Part shown: positions 39,440 to 51,599 of the stretch, piece after piece
How positions within the stretch are numbered: the stretch's first letter is position 1
Layout of the letters: each line of letters starts with the position of its first letter
Notes under the pieces: model-generated
What the model was told of the DNA's origin: nothing
Database searches by the model: none
What the model saw: only the letters and a program-made list of their open reading frames with translations
DNA from: Symbiodinium natans
Taxonomy: Eukaryota; Sar; Dinophyceae; Suessiales; Symbiodiniaceae
DNA: 64,000 nucleotides
Reading direction: 5' to 3'
Assembly: GCA_905221605.1 (NCBI GenBank)
Contig: CAJNDS010002590.1
Span: forward strand, 216,418 to 280,417
Program-made: the position numbers and the translations under genes

Positions 39440-40458
39440 GGCCCAGAAGAGCAAAAACGCTGCACTGTCCCAAAAAAACCAATCCTTTTAAGCAAAAACA
39501 AGCAAAAATGCCGTACTGTCCCAAAAAAACCAAAAAAACCAAAGTTTGGAGACCTCCAGGCCCTGGAGGAGCCCAAGGTCTCCAAACTTTGTTTTTTTTT
39601 TTGGTTTTTTTTGGGACAGTACAGCATTTTTGCACTTTTTGCCTTAAAAAGATTGGTTTTTTTGGGACAGTACAGCACTTTCGAGGCCTGGGATTGCAAA
39701 AACGCTGTACTGTCCCAAAAAAACCAATCCTTTTAAGCAAAAACAAGCACAAATGCCGTACTGTCCCAAAAAAACCAAAAAAACCAAAGTTTGGAGACCT
39801 CCAGGCCCTGGAGGAGCCCAAGGTCTCCAAACTTTGGTTTTTTTGGTTTTTTTGGGACAGTACAGCATTTTTGCACTTTTGGCCTTAAAAAGATTGGTTT
39901 TTTTGGGACAGTACAGCACTTTCGAGGCCTGGGACTGCAAAAACGCTGCACTGTCCCAAAAAAACCAATCCTTTTAAGCAAAAACAAGCAAAAATGCCGT
40001 ACTGTCCCAAAAAAACCAAAAAACCAAAGTTTGGAGACCTCCAGGCCCTGGAGGAGCCCAAGGTCTCCAAACTTTGTTTTTTTTTTGGTTTTTTTGGGAC
40101 AGTACAGCATTTTTGCACTTTTGGCCTTAAAAAGATTGGTTTTTTTGGGACAGTACAGCACTTTCGAGGCCTGGGACTGCAAAAACGCTGTACTGTCCCA
40201 AAAAAACCAATCCTTTTAAGCAAAAACAAGCAAAAATGCCGTACTGTCCCAAAAAAACCAAAAAAACCAAAGTTTGGAGACCTCCAGGCCCTGGAGGAGC
40301 CCAAGGTCTCCAAACTTTGGTTTTTTTGGTTTTTTTTGGGACAGTACAGCATTTTTGCACTTTTGGCCTTAAAAAGATTGTTTTTTTTGGGACAGTACAG
40401 CACTTTCGAGGCCTGGGACTGCAAAAACGCTGTACTGTCCCAAAAAAACCAAGCTTTT
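39440..40458. repeat. Satellite: four copies of a 240-bp self-complementary unit
   Basis: The marker GGAGACCTCC recurs at 39548, 39793, 40033 and 40276 (spacings 245, 240, 243). Each unit has two nested inverted repeats: CTGTCCCAAAAAAACCAAAA with TTTTGGTTTTTTTGGGACAG, and CCAAAGTTTGGAGACC with GGTCTCCAAACTTTG, separated by CTCCAGGCCCTGGAGGAG. Unit length near a multiple of three plus few stops gives many overlapping 75-230 aa frames on both strands; none is considered real. Confidence 0.9.
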
Positions 40459-41290
40459 AAGCCGATTCATATTATTTTATACAGGAGTCCTATTGGTTCC
40501 TATTCATTTAGCAAGGTTCCTTCTCATTTTAAAAGGATTCCTATGAATTATAACCGGTTCTTTTCAATTTGGCAAGGGTTCCTATTCATTTTAATAGGCT
40601 TCCTATTAACTTTTATCGGTTCCGAAAAATATTGGCAGGATTCCTATGAAGTCAATAGAGGATTCCTATTTATTTCTACAGGATTCCAATAAAGTTCTAG
40701 TTAGGGTTCCTACTTCTTTTAATAAGGCTCCTACGAATGTAATGAAATTCCTATCAAGTTTAATCAGATGCTTATTCATGTTAATGGGATTCGTATTTAT
40801 TTTAATAGGGATCTCATTCGTTTGAAAGGGATACCGATTGGTTTAGGCTCATATTAATTTTAGTAGGACTCCTACTATTTAGGGGTTCACACTTGTTTTT
40901 TATAGGAGTCCCATTGGTTCCTATTAATTTTAGTAGGGGCCCTCTTCAGTTTATTAGGATTGCTATCAAGTATAATTGGGTTCTACTTTTTCTAGGGTTC
41001 CTATGGATTGAAATAGAGGATTCCTGTTTTTCTGTGTATAAGATTCCAATACATTTCCATAGTTTGCCGAATTATTTTAATAAGGCTCCTACAAATGTAA
41101 TATGATTCCTATCAATTTTAAATAGAATAGAATTAAGGGTTCTCATTCCTATTAATGGGTTTCCTTTTCATTTTTATAAGATTCCTATTGACACAAGATG
41201 AATCTTATGAACCCAATTAAATTTGATAGGAACGCTATTCACATGCATAGGATTTCTATTTAAACTCATAGCATGCAATCCACAATCTCG
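40459..41290 (+). repeat. AT-rich degenerate tandem repeat
   Basis: Repeats of roughly 30-35 bp around AGGATTCCTATTAATTTTAATAGG. Composition changes sharply from the flanks (AT-rich), and no telomere-like heptamers occur. No gene. Confidence 0.7.
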
Positions 41291-41509
41291 AGCAAATTGT
41301 TCAGGTCACTTCTGCTGGAGTTTTATGGGAGTTCCTCCCCCCTTTAAAACCCACCGCGGGTGGCGGAACGTAGTATTTTTGTCTGGAAACCATGCTGAAG
41401 CGTGGGCGCATGGGGGGGGGGGTAGCATATATATATATATATATATATGTACGAGGAACCTTCCTGTATTATGTGATCATGCGTCTTCTCTGAACATTCA
41501 AACGGGGGT

Positions 41510-42530
41510 TCGAATAGTTTGAATGGTTTGGGGTCCGGACTGGGGCCCCCAAACTATTCGAACTATTCGAACTATTCGAAACTATTTGAACTATTCGAAC
41601 CAGGGGGGTTCGAATAGTTCGAATAGTTTGGGGGCCCGGCCTGGAGGCCCAAACTATTCGAACTATTCGAACTATTCGAACCAGGGGGGTTCGAATAGTT
41701 CGAATAGTTTGGGGGCGAGGGCTGGTGCCCCAAACTATTCGAACTATTCGAACTATTCGAACCAGGGGGGTTCGAATAGTTCGAATAGTTTCGAATAGTT
41801 CGCATAGTTCGAATAGTTTGGGGGTTGCCCGGGGAGACCAGTTTGGGAGGAAGGGGGGTTCGCATAGTTTGAATGGTTTGGGGGCCCGGCCTGGGGCCCC
41901 CAAACTATTCGAACTATTCGAACTATTCGAATTATTCGAACCAGGGGGGTTCGAATAGTTCGAATAGTTTGGGGGCGAGGGCTGGTGCCCCAAACTATTC
42001 GAACTATTCGAACTATTCGAACCAGGGGGGTTCGAATAGTTCGAATAGTTTGGGGCGTCCCCGGGGAGACCAGTTTGGGAGAAAGGGGGGTTCGAATAGT
42101 TCGAATAGTGTGAGGGCCCCAGGCCGGGCCCCCAAACTATTCGAACTATTCGAACTATTCGAAACTATTCGAACTATTCGAACCAGAGGGGTTCGAATAG
42201 TTCGAATAGTTTGGGGGCCCGGCCTGGTGCCCCAAACTATTCGAACTGTTCGAACTATTCGAACCAGGGGGGTTCGAATAGTTCGAATAGTTTGGGGGCC
42301 CGGCCTGGTACCCCAAACTATTCGAACTATTTGAATCAGGGGGGTTCGGATTTTTTCGAATATTTTGGGGGCGAGGGCTGGTGCCCCAAACTATTCGAAC
42401 TATTCGAACTATTCGAACCAGGGGGGTTCGAATAGTTCGAATAGTTTCGAATAGTTCGAATAGTTCGAATAGTTTGGGGGGTCCCCGGGGAGACCAGTTT
42501 GGGAGGAAGGGGGGTTCGCGCCGGCCTGGG
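41510..42530. repeat. Palindromic 9-bp arrays: (TTCGAATAG)n facing (CTATTCGAA)n
   Basis: Blocks of CTATTCGAA repeats, then CCAGGGGGG, then TTCGAATAG repeats, then GGGGGCCCGGCCTGGGGCCCC linkers, repeated about nine times with period about 110 bp. Every block is complementary to the next, so either strand can form long hairpins. Nine-base units keep all frames open and produce Tyr-Ser-Asn or Asn-Ser-Ser frames of 75-260 aa that are not genes. More of the same at 43130-43200, 43430-43560 and 43850-44030. Confidence 0.9.
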
Positions 42531-42540
42531 GCCCCCAAAG

Positions 42541-43130
42541 GTCAAAATTTGCCGGAATCCCCTTGGCACCCTGCAAAAGTCCCGCAAATACCGCACAAAA
42601 CGGGAACGGGTAGGAACAACTTTGCGGGTCGAAATTTGCCGGGGTCCCCTTGGCACCATGGAAGAGTCCCGCAAATACCACACAAAACGGGAACGGGTAG
42701 GAACAACTTTGCGGGTCAAAATTTGCCGGGATCCCCTTGGCACCATGGAAGAGTCCCGCAAATACCACGCAAAACGGGAACGGGTAGGAACAACATTTGC
42801 GGGTCGAAATTTGCCGGGATCCCCTTGGCACCCTGCAAAAGTCTCGCAAATACCACACAAAACGAGAACGGGTAGGAACAACTTGGCGGGTCGAAATTTG
42901 CCGGGATCCCCTTGGCACCCTGCAAAAGTCCTGCAAATAACACACAAAACGGGAACGGGTAGGAATAACTTTGCAGGTCGAAATTTGCCGGGATCCCCTT
43001 GGCACCCTGCAAAAGTCCCGCAAATACCACACGAAACGGGAACGGGTAGGAACAACTTTGCGGGTCGAAATTTGCCGGGATCCCCTTGGCACCTTGCAAA
43101 AGTCCTGCAAATGCCGCACAAAACTGGTGC
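42541..43130 (+). repeat. 87-bp tandem repeat, seven copies
   Basis: GCCGG marker at 42551, 42638, 42725, 42813, 42900, 42987 and 43074: spacing 87 or 88. Unit contains AAATTTGCCGGGATCCCCTT, GGCACCCTGCAAAAGTCC, GCAAATACCACACAAAACG and GGAACGGGTAGGAACAAC. Because 87 is 29 codons, frames of 140-260 aa stay open on both strands. Differences between copies are mostly point changes, and the fourth spacing (88) shifts frame. Confidence 0.92.
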
Positions 43131-43259
43131 CCCAAACTATTCGAACTATTCGAGCCAAGGGGGTTCGAATAGTTCGAATAGTTCGAATAGTTTAGGGGGG
43201 TGGGGTGCCCGGGGAGACCAGTCTGGAAAGGAGGGCTCGTGCTGGATTGGGAGAAGGCC

Positions 43260-44290
43260 CTGGCTCGTAATTTAGTATTGGGGGAAGGCCCGGGCTCGTA
43301 ATTTAGTATTCGGGGAAGGTCCGGGCTCGTAATTTAGTATTGGGAGAAGGCCCGGGCTCGTAATTTACGATTGGGAGAAGGCCCGGGCTCGTAATTTTGT
43401 TTTGGGAGTAGTTTGGGGCCCGGCCTGGGGCGCCCAAACTATTCAAACTATTCGAATTATTTGAAACTATTCGAACTATTCGAACCAAGGGGGTTCGAAT
43501 AGTTTGAATAGTTTCGAATAGTTCGAATAGTTTGGGGGGGGGGCCCGGGGAGACCTGTCTGGAAAGGAAGGGTAGGCCATGGCTCGTAATTTAGTGTTGG
43601 GAGAAGGCCCGGGCTGGTAATTTAGTATTGGGGGAAGGCCCGGGCTCGTAATTTAGTATTGGGGGAAGGCCCGGGCTCGTAATTTAGTATTGGGGGAAGG
43701 CCGGGCTCGTAATTTAGTATTGGGGGAAGGCCCGGGCTCGTAATTTAGTATTGGGAGAAGGCCCGAGCTCGTAATTTAGTGTTGGGAGAAGGCCCGGGCT
43801 CGTAATTAAGGCCCGGGCTCGTAATTTAGTATTGGGAGGGGGGGTGTTCGAATAGTTTGGGGCCCGGCCTGGGGCGCCCAAACCATTCGAACTATTCGAA
43901 CTATTCGAAATTATTCGAACTATTCGAACCAAGTGGGTTCGAATAGTTCGAATAATTTCGAATAGTTCGAATAGTTCGAATAGTTCGAATAGTTTGGGGG
44001 GGGGCCCGGGGAGACCAGTCTGGAAAGGAGGGAGGGGAAGGCCCTGGCTCGTAATTTAGTATTGGGAGAAGGGCCTGGCTCGTAATTTAGTATTGGGGGA
44101 AGGCACGGGCTCGTAATTTAGTATTGGGGGAAGGTCCGGGCTCGTAATTTAGTATTGGGGGAAGGTCCGGGCTCGTCATTTAGTATTGGGAGAAGGCCCG
44201 GGCTCGTAATTTAGTATTGGGAGAAGGCCCGGGCTCGTAATTTAGTATTGGGAGAAGGCCCGGCTCGTAATTTAGTATTGGGAGGGGGGG
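43260..44290 (+). repeat. 31-bp tandem repeats interleaved with palindromic arrays
   Basis: Unit GCTCGTAATTTAGTATTGGG plus GGAAGGCCCGG. Three blocks: 43262-43405, 43585-43835 and 44045-44285, each ended by a GGGGGGTGTTCGAATAG junction into the 9-bp palindromic array. Confidence 0.88.
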
Positions 44291-44304
44291 TGTTCGAATA
44301 GTTT

Positions 44305-44835
44305 GAGGTTCGTCAAGGCGCCACGTTGCAAACAAATCACCTAAATAAGCCGGTGAAGGCGCAAAATTGCCAAAAGTCGCAATCTGGTAACATCCTTATG
44401 TTTTGGCCTTAGCTGGGGGTGGGTGCAGGCGCAAAATTACAAAAAGCACGGTTTGATGGAAATCCTTATGTTTTGGCCTTGGATAGGGGTCCGTCAAGGC
44501 GCCACATTGCAAAAAACAACCAAACTCAGGAAAATCACAAAAATCAGCAATTTGATGAAAATCTTTTTGTTTTGGCCTTAGCTGAGGGTCGGTGAACGCG
44601 CAAAATTGCAAAAAATCACGAAAATTGAAAATCCGGATGTTTTTGCCTTACCTGGGGGTCTGTGAAGGTGCAAAATTGCCAAAAATCGCCCAAATGAACA
44701 ATAATTTGGCGAAAACACCTATGTTTTTGGCTTTAGCTGGGGTCCGTGCAAGACGCAAAATCATCAACATCAGCAATTTGGTGAAAACCCTTTTGTTTTT
44801 GGCCTTCATTGGGGGTCCGTGAAGGTGCAAAATTT
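44305..44835 (+). repeat. Degenerate tandem repeat, about 70-100 bp
   Basis: Six copies of a unit with GCAAAATTGCAAAAATC, GCAATTTGGTGAAAA, CCTTATGTTTTGGCCTTAGC and TGGGGGTCCGTGAAGG. No coding signal. Confidence 0.75.
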
Positions 44836-45790
44836 TTAGGGGAAAACAATGAGTGAACGCTTCGCTTAGCATTTTCCTTTTCCTCTTTTCAGGAGATAAA
44901 ACTCGGAGGGTTCTTTCAGAAGAAGATTGTTGATACTTAACGAATATGCCACAGAGGCCCCTTAAAATTAGAAAAAACCTCTTACATTCTTTAAAACCCT
45001 TGAAGATTGAAAAGGAGCAAGTCTTCTGAGCAAGGACTCGGAAGGACCCTTTACACAGCTCCATCTCAGACCAAAACATAAGGGTTTTCACCAAATTGCT
45101 CATTTTGTTGGATTTTTTCCCCTTTTTTGCTCCTTCAGGGACCCCAACTTAAAACACGATCTGAATTCACTAGATCTTCAGCGAATATGGTTTGGAATAG
45201 GGTTAGGCTTAAGCTTCAGCCATAAGGTTCGCGATTCTCCCCCCTTTCCCGCAACCTCGTCGTGCCCAGGTGCGTGGTTTAAGAATCTAGAATTAATAGA
45301 CCTCAGTGTCCGGCGCAAAACCTTAAACAACTAAGGCTCATGCGTGCGTTTTGGCCTTAAACGTTAAAGGAATAGGTTTAGGAATAAGGCTATGTCCCAA
45401 AACTAAATAAGAAGCATGTGTAAATCTTGGAATTTACCCTAAGCCTTCGTCGAATACGCTGTTTAGAAATCTAAACCTTAAACGAGAAGGGTATATGAGA
45501 TATGTATTTGTGAGTATTGGGGATGATGTGTGTGTGAGAAATGAGAATTGTTCTGGGTGACCCTTTGGGAAACATTGAAATGACAACCCATGTACTTGCG
45601 AGCAAGTTGGGCTTGTGGGAAGGCCCAGAACCCAGATACTTGCTCACAATATTCTCGCTGGATCGGGGTTACATACAAAAACCCAATGCCCTCAAATCCT
45701 AGTCTTACGGTTTGAGGATTCCCGCCCTTTCCTCTCCGTTTCTCTATGTGATATACAATACATATACACACCTACAAGATGTGGGTAGAA
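44836..45790. other. Unique-looking stretch, no supported gene
   Basis: Moderate GC, no telomere-like repeats. Minus frames 45103-44648 (151 aa, overlapping the repeat) and 45771-45478 (97 aa) have no splice or start context that separates them from chance. Confidence 0.35.
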
Positions 45791-46849
45791 ATTCTAGCTG
45801 CTCATGCAACACATACATCCTATATACCTGCGCGACGCGGGTAGAAATTCTACCTTTTCACACGCCGCACGCCCTTCGTGTTTTGGAAGGAACACGAGGG
45901 ACGAAGAGAAAGGACCTTCTCTTCCCATTCTCCTCGTCGAAAGGAAAAAAGAAAATATCTGGATAGACTTGAAGAGAGAAGAGAACGATGGAACAGCAAT
46001 GAGAAGCAAGAAGGATAGCCAAAACAGTCGATATCATGTTCCCTTCATCGTTTGTTCTTTTGTCTTCGGTTTGAGAGGAGCACGTAAAGAAGAGAAAAGA
46101 AGAGAAGAGATGGAGACTGAGGAGAGGGGAGTTTCTTCCTCCTCTTACCTATCAATTTCTCAATAAGATAAGAGAGAAGGGCTCTTGTCCATTCTTTGTT
46201 GTTTGCCCCCTGCAGTCTCTTCCTCTCTCGCTGAACGAGAAAAGAAAAGAGCAAGGGCCAGCAAGGGCAACGAAAAGAGACAAGAAAAACTCCTTCCTCC
46301 TTTTTTAGCAGTTCCCTTGAATTTCCTAAACGCAAAAGAACAGAAGACCTGGGAACGCAGGAGAGAAAGAAAGCAAAAGAGAGGGTGTAAGGGCTCTCAG
46401 CCCTGCTCTACGGGGGGGGGGGGGCTCCCTTCTTGCCAGGAACAAAGCAATCCACCCTGCCCTCTTTCCCGCCCATTAACTTCTCTTTTCCTTGTCCTCT
46501 TCTGTATTCATTTGTCACGTACAAGAGAACAAAGAAGAGAGAAGAGAGAGGAGGCTGTATTCTTGCATGTTCAGCTTTTCTGCTGTAAGAAAAGCGCTAA
46601 AGGAGTGGGACAAGAGTGAAACTGGCACCTTGTATATGTATTTGTCTTTCTGTAACGATAGACTACAGAACAGGGATAAGAGGGGAGAAGGAATTTCTTC
46701 GCCCTGTTGTATGCCCAAAAAGAGCAAAGGGAAGACTTGCTCCCCAAACAGTCTACTGTTGTTTTCACCCCACATTCTGCAGCGAAGCAAAGAATCTCTC
46801 TTTCCATCTCGTCTTATCCATCTGCTTCTCGTCTCGAAGAAAGGGACAA

Positions 46850-46854
<5 letters not shown>

Positions 46855-46893
<39 letters not shown>

Positions 46894-47191
46894 GAGAGCT
46901 GAGAGCTGAGAGCTGAGAGCTGAGAGCTGAGAGCTGAGAGCTGAGAGCTGAGAGCTGAGAGCTGAGAGCTGAGAGCTGAGAGCTGAGAGCTGAGAGCTGA
47001 GAGCTGAGAGCTGAGAGCTGAGAGCTGAGAGCTGAGAGCAGAGAGCAGAGAGCAGAGAGCAGAGAGCAGAGAGCAGAGAGCAGAGAGCAGAGAGCAGAGA
47101 GCAGAGAGCAGAGAGAAGAGAGAAGAGAGAAGAGAGAAGAGAGAAGAGAGAAGAGAGAAGAGAGAAGGGAGAAGGGAGAAGGGAGAAAAGG
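46855..47191 (+). repeat. GA microsatellite followed by heptamer array in variant blocks
   Basis: (GA)n, then about 20 GAGAGCT heptamers, about 11 GAGAGCA heptamers, then about eight GAGAGAA and a few GGGAGAA units. Each variant forms an uninterrupted block. Source of the 269-aa Ser/Leu minus frame. Confidence 0.95.
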
Positions 47192-47894
47192 AAGGATAAA
47201 GGTAGGAGATGATTTTTCCTTGCGTGTTCATGTTGCTACTCTGCATGAAGAGAGCTGAACAAGATCGAGAAGCGAGGAGCGGGAGTTTCTTCTTCTTCCT
47301 CTTATGTATCCGTTGTTTTTTCAAGCATTCCTACTGTTTCGCTTCTACTGTGTCTTCCTCTCTCGCTGACTGAGACAAGATTCTTAAGATCAAGGACAGC
47401 GAAAGGGACAGGTAAACCTTTGTCGCCTATCTTTTCTGTCCCTTTGAATCTCCTCAAACCATGAACAGAAGACATAGGCACGCAGGAGAGAAAGAAGGCG
47501 CATGAGAGCCAACACAGGAAATCAACCCAACATGTCTTATTTTGCCAGTAAGAAAAGAGAAGCACCCGTGCGAGCTCCTTGTCGTTTTCTCCCAGTTGCC
47601 TCTTCATGTCTTCTTGTGTATTCATGTTTTCGTCTGCAAAACAAGAGCCAAAGCATACGGAAAAAGCGAGGAGGATGAACTTCTTCCCCGTCTCTCTCAA
47701 TAACATAAGAGAGAAGCACTCTGGTCCATTCTTTGCTGTTTTCCTCCTACAATCTCTTCCTCTCTCGCTGAACAAAAAAGAAAAGAGCAAGGGCCAGCAA
47801 GGGCAACGAAAAGAGACAAGAAAAACTCCTTCCTCCTTTTTTAGCAGTTCCCTTGAATTTCCTAAACGCAAAAGAACAGAAGACCTGGGAACGC

Positions 47895-47930
<36 letters not shown>

Positions 47931-48142
47931 AAAGAGAGAAAGCAAAGAGAGAAAGCAAAGAGAGAAAGCAAAAGAGAGGGTGTAAGGGCTCTCAGCCCTG
48001 CTCTACGGGGGGGCGGGGGCTCCCTTCTTGCCACGAACAAAACAATCCATCCTTCCTTCTTTCCCGCCCGTTAGCTTCTCTTTTCCTTGTCCTCTTGTGT
48101 ATCCAGTTGTCACGGGTTTAAGAAAAGAACAAAGAAGCCAGA

Positions 48143-48149
48143 CAGAGAC

Positions 48150-48196
<47 letters not shown>

Positions 48197-48257
48197 GAGA
48201 AGAAGAGAAGAGGAGAAGAAGAGAAGAGGAGAAGAAGAGAAGAGAAGAGAAGAGTAG
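48143..48257 (+). repeat. GA microsatellite with GAGGAGAAGAA units
   Basis: (GA)n followed by purine-only 11-mers; not coding. Confidence 0.9.
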
Positions 48258-49075
48258 CGAAGCGACTTGAAGAGAAGAGAAGAGAGAAGGGAGCGAGATT
48301 TGTGTGTGTGTTCTTGCATGTTCAGTTCCCCCACTGTAAGAACAAACTGAACAAAGAGGGAAACTAAAGAGGAGGGATGCTGAAAGTAGTGAATGAGCCT
48401 CAATGGGAAAAGGTACAAGAAAATGCAGGGAAGAGGAGGCGAGGGGTCCTTACCGAAGCTTGTCTCATTCCATTTCATCTCCATTCTCCTCTTTTGCCTG
48501 TAGCGAGACCGAAAGAAAAGGAAAGTGCCCGCCCTTCCATTCCTTTCTGAGACGAGTAAAAACATAGAAGGAATAGGAAGAGGGCAGGGGTAGAATTGAA
48601 GAGAGAAGAGAGCGATGGAAAAGCAATGAAAACAGAATTGTCTTGTCTGTCTACGCAACGCCCCCTTCTTCTCATCGTGTATTCTTTTGTCTTCGATATG
48701 TGCGTTGTGTTCCGCTTCTCCTTTTCAAGAAGATGGCGTATCCATTGTTCTCAACAAGATAAGAGAGAAGCGCTCTTGTCCATTCTTTGTTGTTTTCCTC
48801 CTACAGTCTCTTCCTCTCTCGCTGAATGAGAAAAGAAAAGAGCAAGGGCAACGAAAAGAGACAAGAACAACTCCTTCCTCCTTTTTTAGCAGTTCCCTTG
48901 AATTTCCTAAACGCAAAAGAACAGAAGACATAGGAAACACAAGAGAGAAGGAAGGCAAAAAGAAGAGTGAAATGGAATTCAGCCCTGCCCTGAGGGAGCC
49001 TCCCTTCTTGCCACCAACAAAACGATGCATCCTTCCGTCTTTTCTCGTCCATTTGCTTCTCTTGTCCAGAGGGGG

Positions 49076-49215
<140 letters not shown>

Positions 49216-49924
49216 AGAGAGCAGGGAGAGGATGATGGTATCGAGATCGGGGTGTGCTCTTGCATGTTCAGTTCCTCCCTGTAAGAACAGAGTGAACAAA
49301 GAGGGAAACTAAAGAGGACGGAGAATGAACGTAGTGAGTGGTTTTGGTTTGCCTTGTATATGTGAATGTCTTTCTGTAAGGAGAGAGCGACAGCAGGGGA
49401 AAAGAAACCCGAGGACGGATGAACGTAGTGACTGAAATTTGTTGCCTTGTGTTTTTATTTGTCTTTGTGTAAGGAGAGAGCCAAAGAACAGGGAGAAGAG
49501 GGAGAAGGAATTTCTTCCCCCTGTTGTTTGCCCGATCCTCACAAAAAGAGAACAGCGAAGCACTCTTGTCATGTCCTTGTTGCGTCGCTCTCTCATTTTG
49601 GCAGCGAGCCAAAGACTGTCTCCTTCCCTGCCTTCTCGTCAGTTTATCTTCTTGCATTTCAATTTTCGCGTGTGTAAGAGCAAAAGTGAACAGAAGAAAG
49701 ACGACAAGGCATGAAGGTAGTGAGATTGACTCCTCATCTTCTTACGTTTTACTCTTCTCCGTTGTAAGAACACGGCAAAGAAGAGGCTGAAGAAGTGAGA
49801 GGGAGTGTGAAAACCTTTTGTCGACCTATTCCCTTCAATCTGCTCGAAGAGAAGACGGAACACATGACGTCGGAGCACGAGAAAGAAGGCAGCAGTGGGA
49901 GAATAATTGGACTCAAGCCTGCTC

Positions 49925-50072
49925 TAGGGAGAGAGAGCGGAGAGGGGAGAGGAGAGAGGAGCGAGGAGCGAGGAGCGAGGAGCGAGGAGAGAGAAGAGAG
50001 AAGAGAGAAGAGAGAAGAGAGAAGAGAGAAGAGAGAAGAGAGAAGAGAGAAGAGAGAAGAGAGAAGGATGAG
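49925..50072 (+). repeat. Heptamer array GAGCGAG then GAGAAGA
   Basis: Short GAGCGAG block followed by about 13 GAGAAGA heptamers. Same organisation as 46890-47191 but a different starting variant. Confidence 0.9.
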
Positions 50073-51176
50073 ATGTTTCCTTGCGTGTTCATGTTTTTAC
50101 TTCCCAGGATCAGAGCTGAACAGATCTAGAGGAGAGGAGAGGGAGTTTCTTCTTTTCCGCTTATTTATCCGTTGTTTCTCAAGAAAACAGAGAGAGATGC
50201 ACTCTTGTCCAGTACTGTGCCTTCCTCTCTGGCTGACTGAGAAAAGACAAGATCAAGGACATCAAAGGGACAGGGAAACCAATCTATCCCTAAAAAAGGA
50301 ACAGAAGACATAGGATCGCAGTCAAATGAGAGCGAACACGGGAAATCAACCCTGCTCCAGGGAAGAGGGAGCCTCCTTCTGCAACGGACAAAACAAAGCT
50401 TTCTTCCCTTTCTCTTAGCACTCTTGTCAGTTCCATGCACTTTTCTTTCTCTTGTCTGTTCCTGGCCCCTTCTTCTTGTATAAAAGTTCTTCTCCCCTGC
50501 AAGAAAACAGCCAGAGCGGAGAATCGGAGAGGAGGGGGAGTCTCTTCCCAGTCTTATGTACCCAGTCTTCTCAATAAGAAAAGAGAGAGAGGAGCACTCT
50601 TGTCCAGCTTCCCTCCTACTGTGTCTTCCTCTCTCGCTGACTGAGAAAAGACAAGATCAAGGACAGCGCAGGGGTTTTTTCGTTTATCTATCCCTTTGAA
50701 TCTCCTCAAAAAAAGGAACAGAAGACATAGGAGCGCAGGAGAGAAAGAAGGCAAACGGGAGCGAACACGGGAAATCAACCCCCTTTCTGCAACGGACAAA
50801 ACAAAGCTTCTTGTTTTCACGCTCTTTCCCTCGGTTTTTGTCAAAAAGAGAAGAGAGAAGCACTCTTGTCAGCTCCTTGCACTTTCTCTCTGGTGTCTGT
50901 TCCTGGTTCCTCTTCTTATATAAAAGTTCTTCTCCTCTGCAAGATAAGAGCCAAAGCAGAGATTCAGACAGGAGGGGAGTCTCTTCTCAGTCTTATGTGC
51001 CCAGTCATCTCAATAAGAAAAGAGAGAGAAGCATTCTTGCCCATGCGTTGTTGTTTCCCTTCTACTGTCCATTCCTCTCTCGCAGAGTGCAGACTGAGAA
51101 AAGACAAGATTAATTCAGGACAGCCAAAGGGGACAGGGAAACCTTATTTGTCCTCTTTAGTAGCTTAGCACTTCCC

Positions 51177-51596
51177 TTGAATACCTACAATCGACAAAAT
51201 TGGAGACATAGGAACAAGGGACAGAAAGAAAACAAAAGAGATGGTATAAGGGAACTCAGCCGCTGCAGGGGAGGAGGTCCCTTCTTGCAACGAACGTGGC
51301 GATTTTGCGAAAGGCTGAAAGTTAATGGTCTACCTGCTTTAGTCGGGGCCCCTCTACTAAGTCATTTTGGCTGGGCTATTCAAATGGCTGGCCTGCAACC
51401 CAACCATTTGGTCTCTGACACTGCTCCTGCCTGTCCGAAACGTGTTGCCTTGCCTTTTGCTTGCGGCCTCTTTGCTGCCGTTGCATTTCGACCCACAGTG
51501 TGCCATTGTGCGAAGCTGCACGCCCGCTCTCCCATCAGAAATCGTTCGAGTCGCATAGATGAGCTTGAAAAGAAAACCCTAGACACTTCACCGTAA
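51177..51596 (+). CDS. Uncertain ORF at the edge of the satellite block
   Basis: 139 codons, open from the end of the satellite module to TAA in a degenerate telomere-like tract. The second half is compositionally normal and ends RSSRIDELEKKTLDTSP, which looks coding; the first third (to about 51290) is satellite. The minus strand is open too (51586-51380, containing RLERFLMGERACSFAQWHT). One of the two may be an exon; it could belong to the minus-strand gene at 52451-55715. No family recognised. Confidence 0.3.
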   Translation: MNTYNRQNWRHRNKGQKENKRDGIRELSRCRGGGPFLQRTWRFCERLKVNGLPALVGAPLLSHFGWAIQMAGLQPNHLVSDTAPACPKRVALPFACGLFAAVAFRPTVCHCAKLHARSPIRNRSSRIDELEKKTLDTSP

Positions 51597-51599
51597 ACC

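Noticed and set aside
39378-40692. Many overlapping 70-230 aa frames
   Set aside because: All derive from the 240-bp satellite and repeat with its period.
41469-43275. Asn/Ser-rich and 258-261 aa repeat proteins
   Set aside because: Unit lengths of 9 and 87 bp are multiples of three, so several frames on both strands stay open; no coding bias towards one frame.
46515-47324. 269-aa minus-strand Ser/Leu protein
   Set aside because: Mostly the GAGAGCT heptamer array, which reads as SSQLSAL repeats.
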